64,000 bases of DNA from contig ML058453.1 of NCBI GenBank assembly GCA_003013855.2, positions 62,001 to 126,000 on the forward strand, given 5' to 3'. The stretch comes from Liriodendron chinense (Eukaryota; Streptophyta; Magnoliopsida; Magnoliales; Magnoliaceae). Within the stretch, counting starts at the first letter, position 1; the number at the start of each line of letters is the position of its first letter. The notes beneath the pieces were generated by a model that had not been told where the DNA came from, ran no database searches, and was given only the letters and a program-made list of their open reading frames with translations. Made by a program: the position numbers and the translations under genes. Below, piece by piece: positions 11,300 through 22,157 of this stretch.

Positions 11300-13048
11300 A
11301 TGTACGTGAATTGTCCGGTATATCATGATTTTGTTGATGACCCAAGTGAGTTAGCCGTTCGACAAATGTACAAAGACAAGGCTCGGCTACAGTTAACGCT
11401 TTGTAAGTTTGCGATGCGAAATCATTTCCAATATAAAGTATTGAAATCAAACAAACAGAGGTACACGATTAAGTGTCTAATTGATAATTGTGGTTGGAGG
11501 TTGCATGCATCGTTCTTGGACAGTGGTGGTGCTTTTAAAATAAAGACATATCGATCAGAACACACATGTAGCCAATCCTCCGATGCAATCAGTTATCTCC
11601 ATGCAAGTTTTGCGGATGGTAGTCGTAGTAAACGTAATGCAGCTTATGAAGGTACAGGAAGACATCATCGTCAAGCAACGATTAAGATATGTACCATGAT
11701 TGCTGCAGAGCGTATGAGAAAGGACATAACTATGTAGGCCACAAGATGTACAATTTGGAATAAAAAAGAATTCAATGTTGAGGTTAGTTATATGAAAGCG
11801 TATAAAGGTATCGTAGTTGCAAGTAGTGTGATTATGGGGTCATTTGAAGATTCGTACAAAGTTCTCCCTGCCTATCTCCATGAATTGATCAAGGCAAATC
11901 AGGGTACGGTAACGGACTTACAACTAGATAGCAAAACGAATTGCTTCCAGAGATGCTTCATTGCGCTAAGACAATATATTCAAAGCTTCCGGTTGTATTT
12001 TCGAAAAGTTTTATGCTTGGATGGGGCTCACTTGAAAGGGAGGTATAAAGGTATACTGTTCACAGCAACAGCGTTGGACGAAACAATCGCATTCTCACGG
12101 TAGCATATGGGGTTGGTGAGTTAAAGAATAATAGTAGTTGGCTTTGGTTCCTTCAAAACTTGAAGCGGGCAATTGAGCCTCTCCCAGAGGAGATAGTTAT
12201 TATATCGGATCGTCATGCAGGTATAATCAACGGGGATGAAATCAGTATTCCCTAATATAGCTCATGGTTATTGTGCACACCATCTCCTCTCAAATATGAT
12301 GCATCACCATAAGGATGAGTCTTTGAAGAAGTACTTTTGGGCGGCTGCTAAGACGTGTCGAAAAAGCAGTTTTAATGATCTTATGCACATCATATCAATG
12401 GCTAACCCTGCCGCATATGAATGGCTCAATCGTGTAGATAAAGAAAGATGGGCTTCTGTATTTTTCCCAGGCAAGAGATACAACATGATAACGACAAACA
12501 TCGCTAAGAGCGGAAATGCACTATGGAAAAATCAAGAGAATACCCTGATTGTGAAAGTTCTCGATAGTGTCAAGAGCAAGATTAAAAAATTCTTCTTGAA
12601 AAGGCGAGAATATGCGAAAGTGTTTTTGGGAAAAGCAACACCTTGGGCGGAAATACATATGAGTGAGTTATCAGACCAGGCGAGGATGACAAGCTGCACA
12701 GCGATATCTGTGGATGAATATAAAGTTAATGGGGGTGAGTATACCGATGTAGTGAAACTAAGTCAAGCGAAATGTAGATGTGGCAAGTTCAGCGTGCTAA
12801 TATTACCTTGTCTACATGCAATTGCCGCATGTGACAAGTATGAGCTCAATCGTTACAATTATTGTTCCCCCTTCTATTCAACAGTTGTTTACAAAGTGAT
12901 ATATCGCGATTCCATATACCCAGTCCCTGATGTGAGTCAATGGGACACACCTGAAGATGTAAGGGTGATATGCGATAAAATTCGTCACCCGAATGAAAGG
13001 AAAATTGTAGGAAGACTGAAAGAAAATGAGAATTACCAGCCTAGGTGA
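11300..13048 (+). pseudogene. MULE (mudrA-like) transposase core, broken
   Basis: The domain order is typical of plant MULE transposases. A DNA-binding domain comes first (FQYKVLKSNKQRYTIKC, NCGWRLHAS, YRSEHTC; about 11380-11575). The RNase-H-like core follows, with first Asp in CLDGAHLKGRYKGIL (about 12022), second Asp in IISDRHAGI (about 12205) and HGYCAHHL next. A SWIM zinc finger closes it (CRCGKF...LPCLHA; about 12775-12820). Defects: an in-frame TAG at 11735; a frameshift near 12084 undone by another near 12233, the piece between lying one frame over. In the TTNIA-E-S-x-N motif the usual Glu is Lys (TTNIAKSGN). The element's own enzyme is therefore not expected to work. Confidence 0.88.
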
Positions 13049-14439
13049 GGAGAGACCAACCGTCAAGTGTTCCATGGTGTAGACGAACGGGTCACAATTG
13101 AATGACATGCACCTACCTTCCGGCCATTAGCTAAAATTTATTACTACGTGTTGCGCTGGTTACTTTTTGTATACGTAAAGCCTCACTTTGTATTTAATTT
13201 TGTACATGTCTTTTTGTAAATCCACACTATGTCATATAAACATTTTATCTACGTAATTTACTACTTGAATGGAGAAAGGCATGTGGTTGTGTATGTGTAT
13301 GTATATTTAACGCATGTCGCTATCATAGTTCCCCGTGCCAAAACACAAAATCAAACAATGCATTTACCTGCACCATTACAAAAAAAAAAGGGAGGGATAT
13401 CGTTGAAAGACAAAATTAGTTTTAGAGATCACGGGATTCACAGAATACATTCTGACTGAAGTGAGATGTGACCGGTGAAGATTAGATTAGCAGGGTACGG
13501 GTCAGTACAGTCACGGGTGAAGAAGATGTGTGATCACGTGGGATTCCAATGTGCCCCTTATCCAGTCCCTACACTTCTTGAATCCTCCCATTCACAGTCT
13601 CGAATCTGTTAAAAAAATGTCACGAAATGGTCATGACCAGGCATCATCCCAACCTACGTCCACCTCCTGGAGACTCCTACCATATGCAGGAAAGAAGGGC
13701 CGAGTGGGATCGTGAAATATGTAAGCTAGAACAATGGACGACTATTTGTAGGAGATACAGTCTTCCAATGCCTAAACGACAGTCATTGAACATAAGGCAG
13801 TGATACGTTGGCAGAAATTGATACGGCATTGGGAAGGCTGAGGAGGGAGATCGGAAGGATGGTAAGTCGTGTGGCGAGAGTATGGATGGATGGTGTGACG
13901 ACGGATCTCCAGAATGCATCCGAATCGGATATTTCAAATGAAAGTGATGGGAATTTATCGGATTTTGAAGATAAGTAGTCATTGTTTTCCTACAGATAGA
14001 TTTTTTAACTCGTGCTTGTTCTTCGGTATGTTGCTATCATATGTGTTTACCGCTTTCATTTCATATTAACTTCGATGTTACATTTGATATGTTGGTAGCC
14101 CATGTTGCTTGTATATTCTAGATTTTTGGGCTAGAACTAAAATATATACCTGCTGCTGGCTAAAATATATTTGGGCTCGAGGATCTCATAAATTCACTTG
14201 CAACAAAATAAAATATATACCTGCTGCTAAAGCATCTAAGTGAGGGTCTAAGATAGGTGGATACTTCACATTTATGGAATGATAAAGCTTCAATTTGACG
14301 AAAACATGAAGTATTTGCAAAAACATGTCGTTAAAATTACAATGAGAAGGCATGCTAATTGTCCAATAGAAGGTTTACACAAAGCAGTCAATATATACAT
14401 AGATTACATTCTACAAATTTTGAATGACCCCCAGAATAC
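13049..14439. other. MULE interior between the convergent genes
   Basis: AT-rich DNA follows the transposase stop. A short + frame at 13530-13715 has no family features and no second zinc knuckle is recognisable. The region separates two convergently oriented genes, so both 3' ends and their polyadenylation signals should lie here. Confidence 0.45.
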
Positions 14440-16041
14440 ACGACAAGGGTAGTGCAAACCTCTACATCATCCACATTATAATAACGGTATGCATCCGGAG
14501 TACGCTGAATTGAATGAGGCTTTACTTCCTCTCCATCCCGTTCATCCGCTGCGCGTTTTTCCTAAAGACACACGATATATACTTGGTTAGTATCTAAATC
14601 GCATTGTAAATTACCAGTGCTGCACAATTTGAATTGAAAATACCTTCACTGCCTCCAATTCGGCTTCAAGACGAGAAACTTTTTCACCTAATTTCTTATT
14701 TTCCTCATTCACTTCGGCCACTTCGGTCGCATATTCAGTTACCTTATTCAATAATATCTTATACAATTTCTTCCATCTAGACTTTTCATTTGATTTTACG
14801 GGCCTCTTTATGCTCACTCCCCCCTCTACATTTGTATTCATTACTGTCTTAGTTGGTCCTATAGATTTAATCTCGTACTGTTCTTGTCGTCTGTTCATGT
14901 TCCTCTTTGACCTCTTCTCACTTATTAACGTCGCGTTTCCAACAAGTCTTTGAACTTCTATAACAGTGTCGCGTTTCTCCTCATCTGTGGTGGGAATGAG
15001 GGCCCCGGTGCTCACAAACTGCACGATGAATATGAATGCAATTATTAGAATATAAAAGTAATGTTAAAACTACAAAATCCACCGTCATACTACATTCCAT
15101 GCATATTACCGATTTTTTTTCAAAGGTTTTAGAAACGCTCGCAGACCGCGCTATCATGTTCATTTTCCAGTTGAGAAATCGCGGAATATGGATAACAGTC
15201 CTTCTCGAAGCCCAACAATGTGAGCCGGTTAGAGATGAGAAGGACTCATATGACCAAACCTGTGGAGTCAAGAATACAAAAGGGAATGAATAATATAAGG
15301 TGATATATCGTGTATTTGGAATGTACAAATTCATAGAATACAATACTAAATTTACCTGAAGGGCAGATGTGTTTCCACAAAAAGCGTACGTATCTGGATA
15401 GTGCACCTTTATTGCCGTGTTGGCATGGTACTTCAAGATTTCGTAGCCAACTCTACCCCAAGGATAGTTATTAAAATCATCGATACTATTTGCTAAACTA
15501 ATATATTCCTCCACACATTTAGTCTTTCCAGGCAATCCAACAATTAAATTCTCCACGCATAATAGCAGGGCAAATTTCACGACATACGAATGTCTTTTCG
15601 ACCCTACAAGACTTTGAAAAGTTTCCATTAGGTCTTTCTTTGTAATATGTTCGTAATTCGTAAATTACTGGTCTCGTAAGTTGTTCTTGACTTCTTTTGG
15701 CTTGTACAGTGCCCACTTCAATCCCATAATTAATGTGTATTCCATCTCACCAAAACGGATGATGGAATCATAGATGTTGAACCATAGGTCACCGAGATGT
15801 CTCTGCATCAACGCATGGATGATTGGTCCATGAAATATGAATTCTCTTTCGTTAAAGTCTAGCAAATATCCAAAGCAAGTCGATCGAATAAATCTCTACA
15901 ATTTTTACACCCAGCGAATGCAGCCTTCAATGGAGTTAAAAATTCAACTGAACATTTTACTGCCACTTTCTTAGCAAAATAATCTGGGCAAGGACCCGGC
16001 TTTCTCTCATTCATGCCACATGTGGATATGTGTTGAAACAA
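14440..16041 (-). pseudogene. DUF1985-like gene carried by the MULE, spliced and broken
   Basis: Read on the minus strand, the first segment (16041-15862) leads into LLDFNEREFIFHGPIIHALM and RFGEMEYTLIMGLKWA. Then come a PWGRVGYEILKYH stretch and, across a 96-bp intron (15260-15355), ALQ joined to VWSYESFSSLTG. These resemble the DUF1985 signatures RFG-x-EF-x-L-x-TGL, NYPWGR and LALQVWAYE found in plant MULE/Ulp1-type elements. A second intron is 15019-15109. The exon 14644-15018 encodes a basic stretch and a Glu/Lys-rich coiled coil (VNEENKKLGEKVSRLEAELE). A further exon is likely at 14440-14563. A frameshift near 15860 and a TAA at 15665 break it. No Ulp1 protease catalytic region was seen. 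The function is unknown. Confidence 0.7.
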
Positions 16042-16128
16042 TTAGTACAATGAATAATGTATAATAAGTTTAAATACATGAATTAACCATAAACATAAAA
16101 TAAATACACATTCGAGGGTAATTGGCGC

Positions 16129-16677
16129 ATAGAGGTGGGAAACGATCCGAGCCGGGCGAAGTTAGCCCTACTTTGCTTTGGCTTGTTTTTATGCCACCCC
16201 GGTTTGTGGATTGGCTTGGTTTGTGTATATGTATTATATGTATTATGTATTATGTATTATTCATGTCATCCATGTAAGAGGCTGTTCGAAACAAAAGTTC
16301 AGGAGCATAATTTTACAACTGCATGGGAACAGCATGCATCTTTGTATATGTATTATGTATTATGTATTATTCATGTCATCATGTATATGTATTATCCATG
16401 ACATCCATCCATTTTTACATATCATTTTAGGACATGATCTTAAAATCATAACCAAAGCTCAAGTGGATCACACCACAGGAAACAATGTACTTATGATCTA
16501 CGAACAGAATTAAGCTGAATCAAACTAAGCTAAATTGAACCGAGTTGGATCGAACCGAGCTTCGAGCCATATGGACCCGGTATTACCCTACTTTGAGCTT
16601 GCTTTTGTTTTCTTTTAAGGAGTTTGACTATGAGGCTTGGTTTAGTTTTCGAGCTGGCTTGGTTTGTGCCCACCTCT
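16129..16677. mobile_element. hAT-type MITE inserted in the MULE
   Basis: The ends are AGAGGTGGGAAACGATCC on the left and GGTTTGTGCCCACCTCT on the right, giving an imperfect inverted repeat starting AGAGGTGGG. It is flanked by near-identical 8-bp sites, ATTGGCGC (16121-16128) and ATTGGCTC (16678-16685), the length expected for hAT. There is no coding content. It contains runs of TATGTATTA-type repeats and a piece reading CAAGTGGATCACACCACAGG, a typical inner segment of the palindromic GGGCCCAC family. Confidence 0.75.
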
Positions 16678-16773
16678 ATTGGCTCCATTGAAATGTTTAT
16701 TTTAGAATCCAACCAAAGGTTACCGGGGCCCTTCAAATGGTGCACCTTGATGGATGTAACACATACTGCTTAG

Positions 16774-17395
16774 GGGGAATCCACAATGCAAGCCGAATTC
16801 CACAGTGCTCATTGGGAATCTACTATGCCAGGGGGACTCCACATTGCTCAGTGGGAATCCACAATGCCTAAGGATTCCACAGTGCTTAGTGGGAATCCAC
16901 ACTGCCCGGGGAATTCGACAGTGGTCACTAAGAATCCACAGTGCTCAAGGGGATTCCACAGTACCTTAGGGGATTCCACGGTGATCAGTATGAATCTAGA
17001 GTTATTAAGGGGATTCCATAGTGCCAGGGGGATTTCACAGTGCTCAATAGGAATCCACTAATGCCAGGGGGATTCTACAATGCTCAGTGGAAATCCATAG
17101 TGCTCAGGGGGATTCCACAGTACCTGGGGGATTTCACAGTGATCAGTGGGAATCCACAGAGCTCATGGAGATTTCCACACTGCTCTGTGGGAATCCACAG
17201 TGCTCAGGGGGATTCCACAGTGCTCAGGGGGATTACACAGTACCTGAAGGATTCAAGACTGCTCAATGGGAATCCACAGTGCCTGGGGGATTCCACACTA
17301 CTCAGTGGGAATCCACAGTGCTCGGGGGGATTCCACAGTGATCAGTAGGAATCCACAGTTACCAAGGGGATTCCACAGTGCTCGAGGGATCCAAG
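16774..17395 (-). repeat. right subterminal array of about 30 units of 20 bp
   Basis: Units of 19-21 bp read GGAATCCACAGTGCTCAGTG or GGATTCCACAGTGCTCAGGG, the reverse complement of the left array unit. The array is about the same length as the left one (about 620 against 600 bp). Open frames over it are repeat artefacts. Confidence 0.9.
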
Positions 17396-17941
17396 AAGAC
17401 TTTCGAAAAATACACAGGAGAAATAATTAAAATAATACATATTATTACCTCTACACGCCATATCAGTCACAATGAGAGAAGATTTGAGGTGTCGGTGTGG
17501 GTCCCACGGAAGAAGGAGTAACGGTCTTAACCGCCTTCTCCAGTTAGAGGTCGTTTTCTTAGAAAATGAGTTGACGGCGGTGGTCCCCTACGTCGTACCT
17601 GGTGGTGGTCCTTTGCGATGACGACGGTGGAGGTTTCTGCCTTTTGAAATTCTAAATAAATGGCTTACGAGCCAACGACTCCACCCTTTACAAACCGAAA
17701 ACCGTTCGTATGTGGGGCCCATTGGATGGTGGCAGAAGAAATCGAATCCGTTCGTAGAAGAAGGATTTTAAACCAGTGTATCGTCAGAAAATTTGAAGAT
17801 AAAATTTAGTATGGGTGAACCTACACCATTAGAAAAGAATTTAGAAAGAAGGAGAAACGTCAAGACTTTTATGGACCATACATCGCCTAAAAATGAATAC
17901 AAAAACACTTCCCATGATTTTTGAAATTAATCCTCTCATAT

Positions 17942-18016
17942 GAGCGGATCAGATTGGCCATCCGATGGCCAAAATCGTTGATTTTGTGGGCCCCACAATC
18001 CCCTTGAAAAAAACTT
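17942..18016 (-). repeat. MULE right terminal inverted repeat, outer part
   Basis: This is the inverted partner of 6698-6781, ending CCCCTTGAAAAAAACTT. Outside 18016 the sequence no longer matches the left flank. Confidence 0.8.
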
Positions 18017-18252
18017 CTGGATTTTAAGATGCCAAATGGCATATGGTGATTGGTGGCTTACCCTTACAATACAGCATCCTGTACCGTATCATTCCACGTG
18101 GATAGATGGATTACGGATGCCTAAAAGCTTCCTAGACGGACGACGAATGTATCTAATGGAGCAAAACTCTCCAGAAAAAAGGATCTGAATTCAAAAAAAC
18201 GAGCATAAATGTCAGTTTACTAAAAAAAAAAGATAAATTTCTTGGGAGTGGA

Positions 18253-18690
18253 TTAGGTGTTATCCGCTTACCAGTGGGGTCCACCTTGATAATTTTTCAT
18301 ATATCCACGCCGTCCATCCGTTTTTTCATATAATTTTAAAGGGTGGTCCAAAAATTAATATTATCCAAATCTTAAATGGTCAACACAACTAGGAAACAGT
18401 GGTGATTGAATGCCCACGATTAAAAACTTCCTAAGACCCACTTTAATGTTTATTTTCCATCCAACCCGTTGATAAAGTGAACCAGACCTGGATGGAGGTG
18501 AAATAGAAAGATAGGATTGATCCAAAACTTATGTAGCCCATAAAAAAGAGCTTTTAATGGTCGTGTGATCCACTTAAGATTTGGATCTATTTTATTTTGG
18601 GATTGATAAGTAAAATGAGCTAAAAAAAAAGGATGAGTGGATATAAGATGAATTCATCAAGGTCAGCCCCACATGGTAAGATAACACCCA
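18253..18690. repeat. palindromic repeat, full copy next to the MULE
   Basis: The left arm runs from GGTGTTATCCGCTTACC through GTGGGGTCCACCTTGAT and CCACGCCGTCCATCC. The right arm ends GGTCAGCCCCACATGG and GTAAGATAACACCC. Here the inverted arms even include the flanking GGTGTTA/TAACACC words. Confidence 0.8.
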
Positions 18691-18928
18691 AAGCTAAGGC
18701 GTCACTGGGGGACTCACACATGCTTCGTTACCATATTTCTCACTTTTTTTTTTTGTATGGGATCGGATTAGGGAGGCATGGTTAGGAGCTTAGTGGGTTT
18801 GGACCCAGACCGTGGGCCCACAAAGATGTATGTGTTCTATATTCACGCCGTCCATCTGTTTTTCCATATCATTTTAGCGCATGGTCATAAAAATGAGACA
18901 TCCAAATCTCAGGTGGACCACAAAGTAG

Positions 18929-20948
18929 CACTACAAGAAATTAGTTATTTGTCGACGAAATTTTTTTCGTGGGTAATTATCATTTTCCCCGACGAAATAA
19001 ATATTTTATCGATAAAAGTTACACTTCCTTTGCACCAGCACAAAAATGTTTCCGCCACTATTTATAATGACGGGGATGACACTTTTACCGACGAAATTAA
19101 CAAATCGTCGTGGAAAATATTTTGCCTACTAATATTTTCGTCGGTAATTTATACTGTCGTCAGTAACCACGATAGAGCATGGGTGGGCCCCACTTGAAGA
19201 TGTACAAGATTATAACCAACGAACATTTTCGTCGGTAATAATGTTCTATTACCGACGAAAATTAATGTTATGTTTTAACAGCCGCACGCAGCATGCCCTT
19301 CTCTCCGCCAGTCACCGCCGCACGCCCTTATCTTCACTATCACTGCTTGTGGGTCCCACCGTCGATGTCTACTGCTTTGGGGCCCACTGTCAATGTCCAG
19401 TACTATTTTGTGGTGCCCATTGTTTTAGTAAATCCCTAATTAGAGATTTACAAAATAAATTCCTAATTAGGGATTTCTTAATTAAATACCTTAATTTGGG
19501 ATTTTTAATTCCACAAGAAAATAAAAAAATTATGGATATCCAAATCTCAAGTGGACCACACCATTAGAAACAGTGTACATTGGTTGTGGGGCCCACCGTC
19601 GCTGTCCACTGCTTGTGGGGCCCACCTGTCGATGTCCACTGTTTTGTGGGGCCCACTGTTTTAGTAAATCCCTAATTAGGAATTTTCAAAATAAATCCCT
19701 AATTAGGGATTTCTTAATCAAAATTCTTAATTTGAAAATTTTAATTCTAAAATAAAATCCAAAAATTATGGATATCCAAATCTCAAATGGACCACACCAC
19801 TAGAAATGGTGTGATTGAGTGCCCCACCATTAAAATTTCCAAAGGGCCCATTGTAAGGTTTTGGTAGTGCTTATTTGAAATCCAAGCTCTTTATAATGTT
19901 AATAAGGTCTTGATGAAGGTAAAATATAAACATCCATTTGATCCAAAACTTTTGTGGCCCATAAAACATTTTAAATAGTTATTAATCACTGTTTCTAGTG
20001 GCATGGTTCACCTGAGATTTAGATCTTTTTAGGGTTTGGAATCACATCTTACAATGATAGGAAAAAACTAGATAGACGGCTTTGATATATAAACAATACA
20101 TCAAGATGGGCCCCACACGGTAGGGTAACACCCACTAAGTTGTTCCCGGGGTAACACCTAATTTGTGCCCCCGAGAGTTCACCATGCCTGTATAATTGCT
20201 TGTGGGGCCCACTGTCGCTGTCCACTGCTTGTGGGGCCCACCATTGATGTCCACTGTTTTGTGGGCCCACATATTGAGATAGTCCAATGATTTGAGCCAT
20301 ATAGATTTGCATTACAACTATAAGTAGACTATCCAATAATTTACAGGTTTGTGTATTGATGTGGATATGATGGTTTGTGTGTGGATGAATGTGATTTGTG
20401 TGTGGATGTGAATAGGATGAAAATGTACTACAACAGGTGTATATTATGAATTTTTTCCTAAATATAGAAAATAAATTAAATTAAGAAGAAACAATCTATT
20501 ACCGACGAAATATATCGTTGGTAATAGTAGATATAAATATTTATACCAACGAACATAAATCGTTGGTATAACAGATATAAATTTATACCAACGAAACATT
20601 TCGTAGATAATAATAGACATAATGTTTAAACCGATGAAATAAATCGTTGGTAATAGTAGGTATTATACTTATACCGACGAAACAATTCGTAGGTAATATT
20701 AGGTACTATACTTATACTGACAAAAAATTTTAGCTACCAAACATCTCATATTTTGCCGACGATGGTAATTATCGACATTGACTTAATAATTGCCGATGAC
20801 TTGATAATTCGTAGGTAAAAGCCTTTAACCACGGTCTTGTTGCAACGATGTTAGCGACGATTAATTTCGTCGGTAATTATATTTGCTGACGAAAAAACAT
20901 CAATTAATGAGAAATATAATTGTGGTAAAGAAGTAGTTTCTTGTAGTG
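18929..20948. mobile_element. non-autonomous CACTA (En/Spm) element with TAG target duplication
   Basis: It begins CACTACAAGAAATTAG and ends in the inverse, TAGTTTCTTGTAGTG, the classic CACTA terminus. The 3 bp on each side are TAG (18926-18928 and 20949-20951), a perfect target duplication of the expected length. Subterminal zones are full of inverted and direct TTCGTCGGTAAT / ATTACCGACGAAA words (18950-19270 and 20490-20900), as in the subterminal repeats bound by CACTA transposase. No transposase coding is present in its 2020 bp, so it needs help in trans. Confidence 0.92.
19340..19815. repeat. tandem duplication of about 236 bp inside the CACTA element
   Basis: TTTTAGTAAATCCCTAAT occurs at about 19423 and again at about 19659. 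Both copies are followed by AATTAGGGATTTCTTAAT and GGATATCCAAATCTCAA, and preceded by GTGGGGCCCAC-type text. The second copy leads into a further palindromic-family fragment that ends near 20130 with GATGGGCCCCACACGG. Confidence 0.8.
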
Positions 20949-21323
20949 TAGGGATTGAATTCCCACCATTAAAACTTCTTTAGGACACAAAAGTTTTGGA
21001 TCAAGTTTCTATTTTTGTTTTCCCTTCATACGGGTCTGTGTGACCTTATCAACCGGTTAGAAGGATAATAAACATTACAGTGGGCCTTAGGAAGTTTTTA
21101 ATGGTGGGCTTTCAATCACCACTGTTTTCCTGTGGTGAGGTCCACCTGAGATGTGGATGAAACTCACTTTTTTGAACACTTCCTAAAATGATATGGAAAA
21201 ACGGATGGACGGTGTGGATATACATCACATACGTCGAGGTGGGCCCCGTGGTCAGGGCCTCAATCACTATTCACTAAGCTGTTAGCCTTACCTCACCTCA
21301 CGAGGTGGGCCCCACGCTACAAT

Positions 21324-21327
<4 letters not shown>

Positions 21328-21361
<34 letters not shown>
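21328..21361. repeat. (GA)17 microsatellite
   Basis: An uninterrupted GA run of 34 bp. It is followed by exon-like text with a coiled-coil frame (VKRKFEELENRKTEEDVE) and a GTATAT donor at about 21473. No start codon in frame and no match were recognised, so no gene is called. Confidence 0.85.
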
Positions 21362-21366
<5 letters not shown>

Positions 21367-21587
21367 ATCGCGTTTTCAACGGTTTTCTTTCGATCTGGTC
21401 AGTAATCGGCTCGATAATGTGAAGAGAAAGTTCGAAGAGCTCGAAAATCGGAAAACCGAAGAAGATGTCGAGGTATATTTCAAATTTTCAATCCTATTGC
21501 CTTTCATTTCCCCTGTGATACGATTTCCTACGATCTATATTGGTTTGAGTCGAGCTTCACAGTCTCTTTTCGATTGTTTGCGATTAA

Positions 21588-21683
21588 GGGTGCGTTTGTT
21601 TGCACCAAATATCACGAAATTTCATGAATAATCAGTCTAACTTGGCACAAACTTCATGACATTTGGTACAACCAAACACACCC
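21588..21683. mobile_element. 96-bp hairpin MITE
   Basis: The ends GGGTGCGTTTGTTTGCACCA and TGGTACAACCAAACACACCC are near-perfect inverted repeats, and homology continues inward (AAATATCACGAAATTTCATGA against TCATGACATTT), so the whole unit can fold into one hairpin. A target duplication is not clear. Confidence 0.75.
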
Positions 21684-21699
21684 TAAACGAAGTCAGAAA

Positions 21700-22150
21700 T
21701 CGATAGCGAATCCTCATTTACACTCTCAGGTTTTCGCTCCAACTAGAAATCCGGCATAATCGAGGTTCGTTGTGGAAAAGGGGATGAAAAGCTAATCTGA
21801 ACTTGAAAAATCTGATAATTCAGGAGATAAATCGGGAATATTTCTCAGTTCTATTTTCTTCTACTCTTCCAAACCGAAGTTCTGCGATGCATGATCTTTG
21901 CAATTTCTTCTCAGAAACTAGTAGAGATTCTTTCGATTTCTCATATTTTCTACTTGATTTTTCGATTTCCGTCCTTGATTTCTCGTTACTATCCTTTTTC
22001 GAGAGATTCCTACTCGTTTCTCATAAGAATTTGATTTTTCTACTGAGAGAATATGTCATTCTATAAAGGGAAACGAAATTATATTCCACCCGTAGTCCCA
22101 TGCACGCGGAAGCAGATTGCATATGAGTAACTCAGAATATCGCACTGACC
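21700..22150. other. no feature recognised
   Basis: T-rich intron-like sequence with many TTTCGATTT words. An 87-residue open frame (21803-22066) is phenylalanine-rich because of base composition and has no recognisable domain. Confidence 0.4.
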
Positions 22151-22157
22151 AAACTCC

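Larger units (their letters stand above)
6698..18016. mobile_element. Mutator-like element (MULE) with long inverted ends
   Basis: The outermost inverted match pairs 6698-6781 with the reverse complement of 17942-18016; it begins AAGTTTTTTTCAAGGGGATT and contains GTGGGGCCCACAAAATCAA. Homology continues inward in patches: 6967-7035 pairs with about 17672-17745, sharing GTTTGTAAA and CATCCAA words. It ends in two inverted 20-bp arrays, so each degenerate TIR is about 1.3 kb. Enclosed are a mudrA-like transposase (+) and a DUF1985-like gene (-). Both are broken, so this copy should not be able to move itself. No convincing 9-bp target duplication was found next to the chosen ends, so the exact termini are uncertain by some bases. 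Confidence 0.8.
18790..21262. repeat. palindromic repeat split by a CACTA element
   Basis: The left arm is 18790-18925 (GTGGGCCCACAAAGATGTATG then CACGCCGTCCATCTG). The right part is 20949-21262 (GGGATTGAATTCCCACC to GGATGGACGGTGTGG and GAGGTGGGCCCCG). Removing 18929-20951 restores the contiguous family order of inner segments, so the CACTA insertion is younger than this repeat copy. Confidence 0.85.

Noticed and set aside
16215..16395. TATGTATTA repeats resembling a CRISPR-like or microsatellite array
   Set aside because: Irregular AT-rich direct repeats inside a MITE; no repeat-spacer structure and the genome is eukaryotic.
16786..17348. Open frames of 84-102 aa rich in GNPQCSGG, right array
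   Set aside because: Same cause: read-through of the mirror-image 20-bp array.
6689..18025. 9-bp target duplication at the MULE ends
   Set aside because: TTTTCGCAC (left) and CTGGATTTT (right) do not match. Either the true ends differ slightly or the flanks have decayed, so none is claimed.
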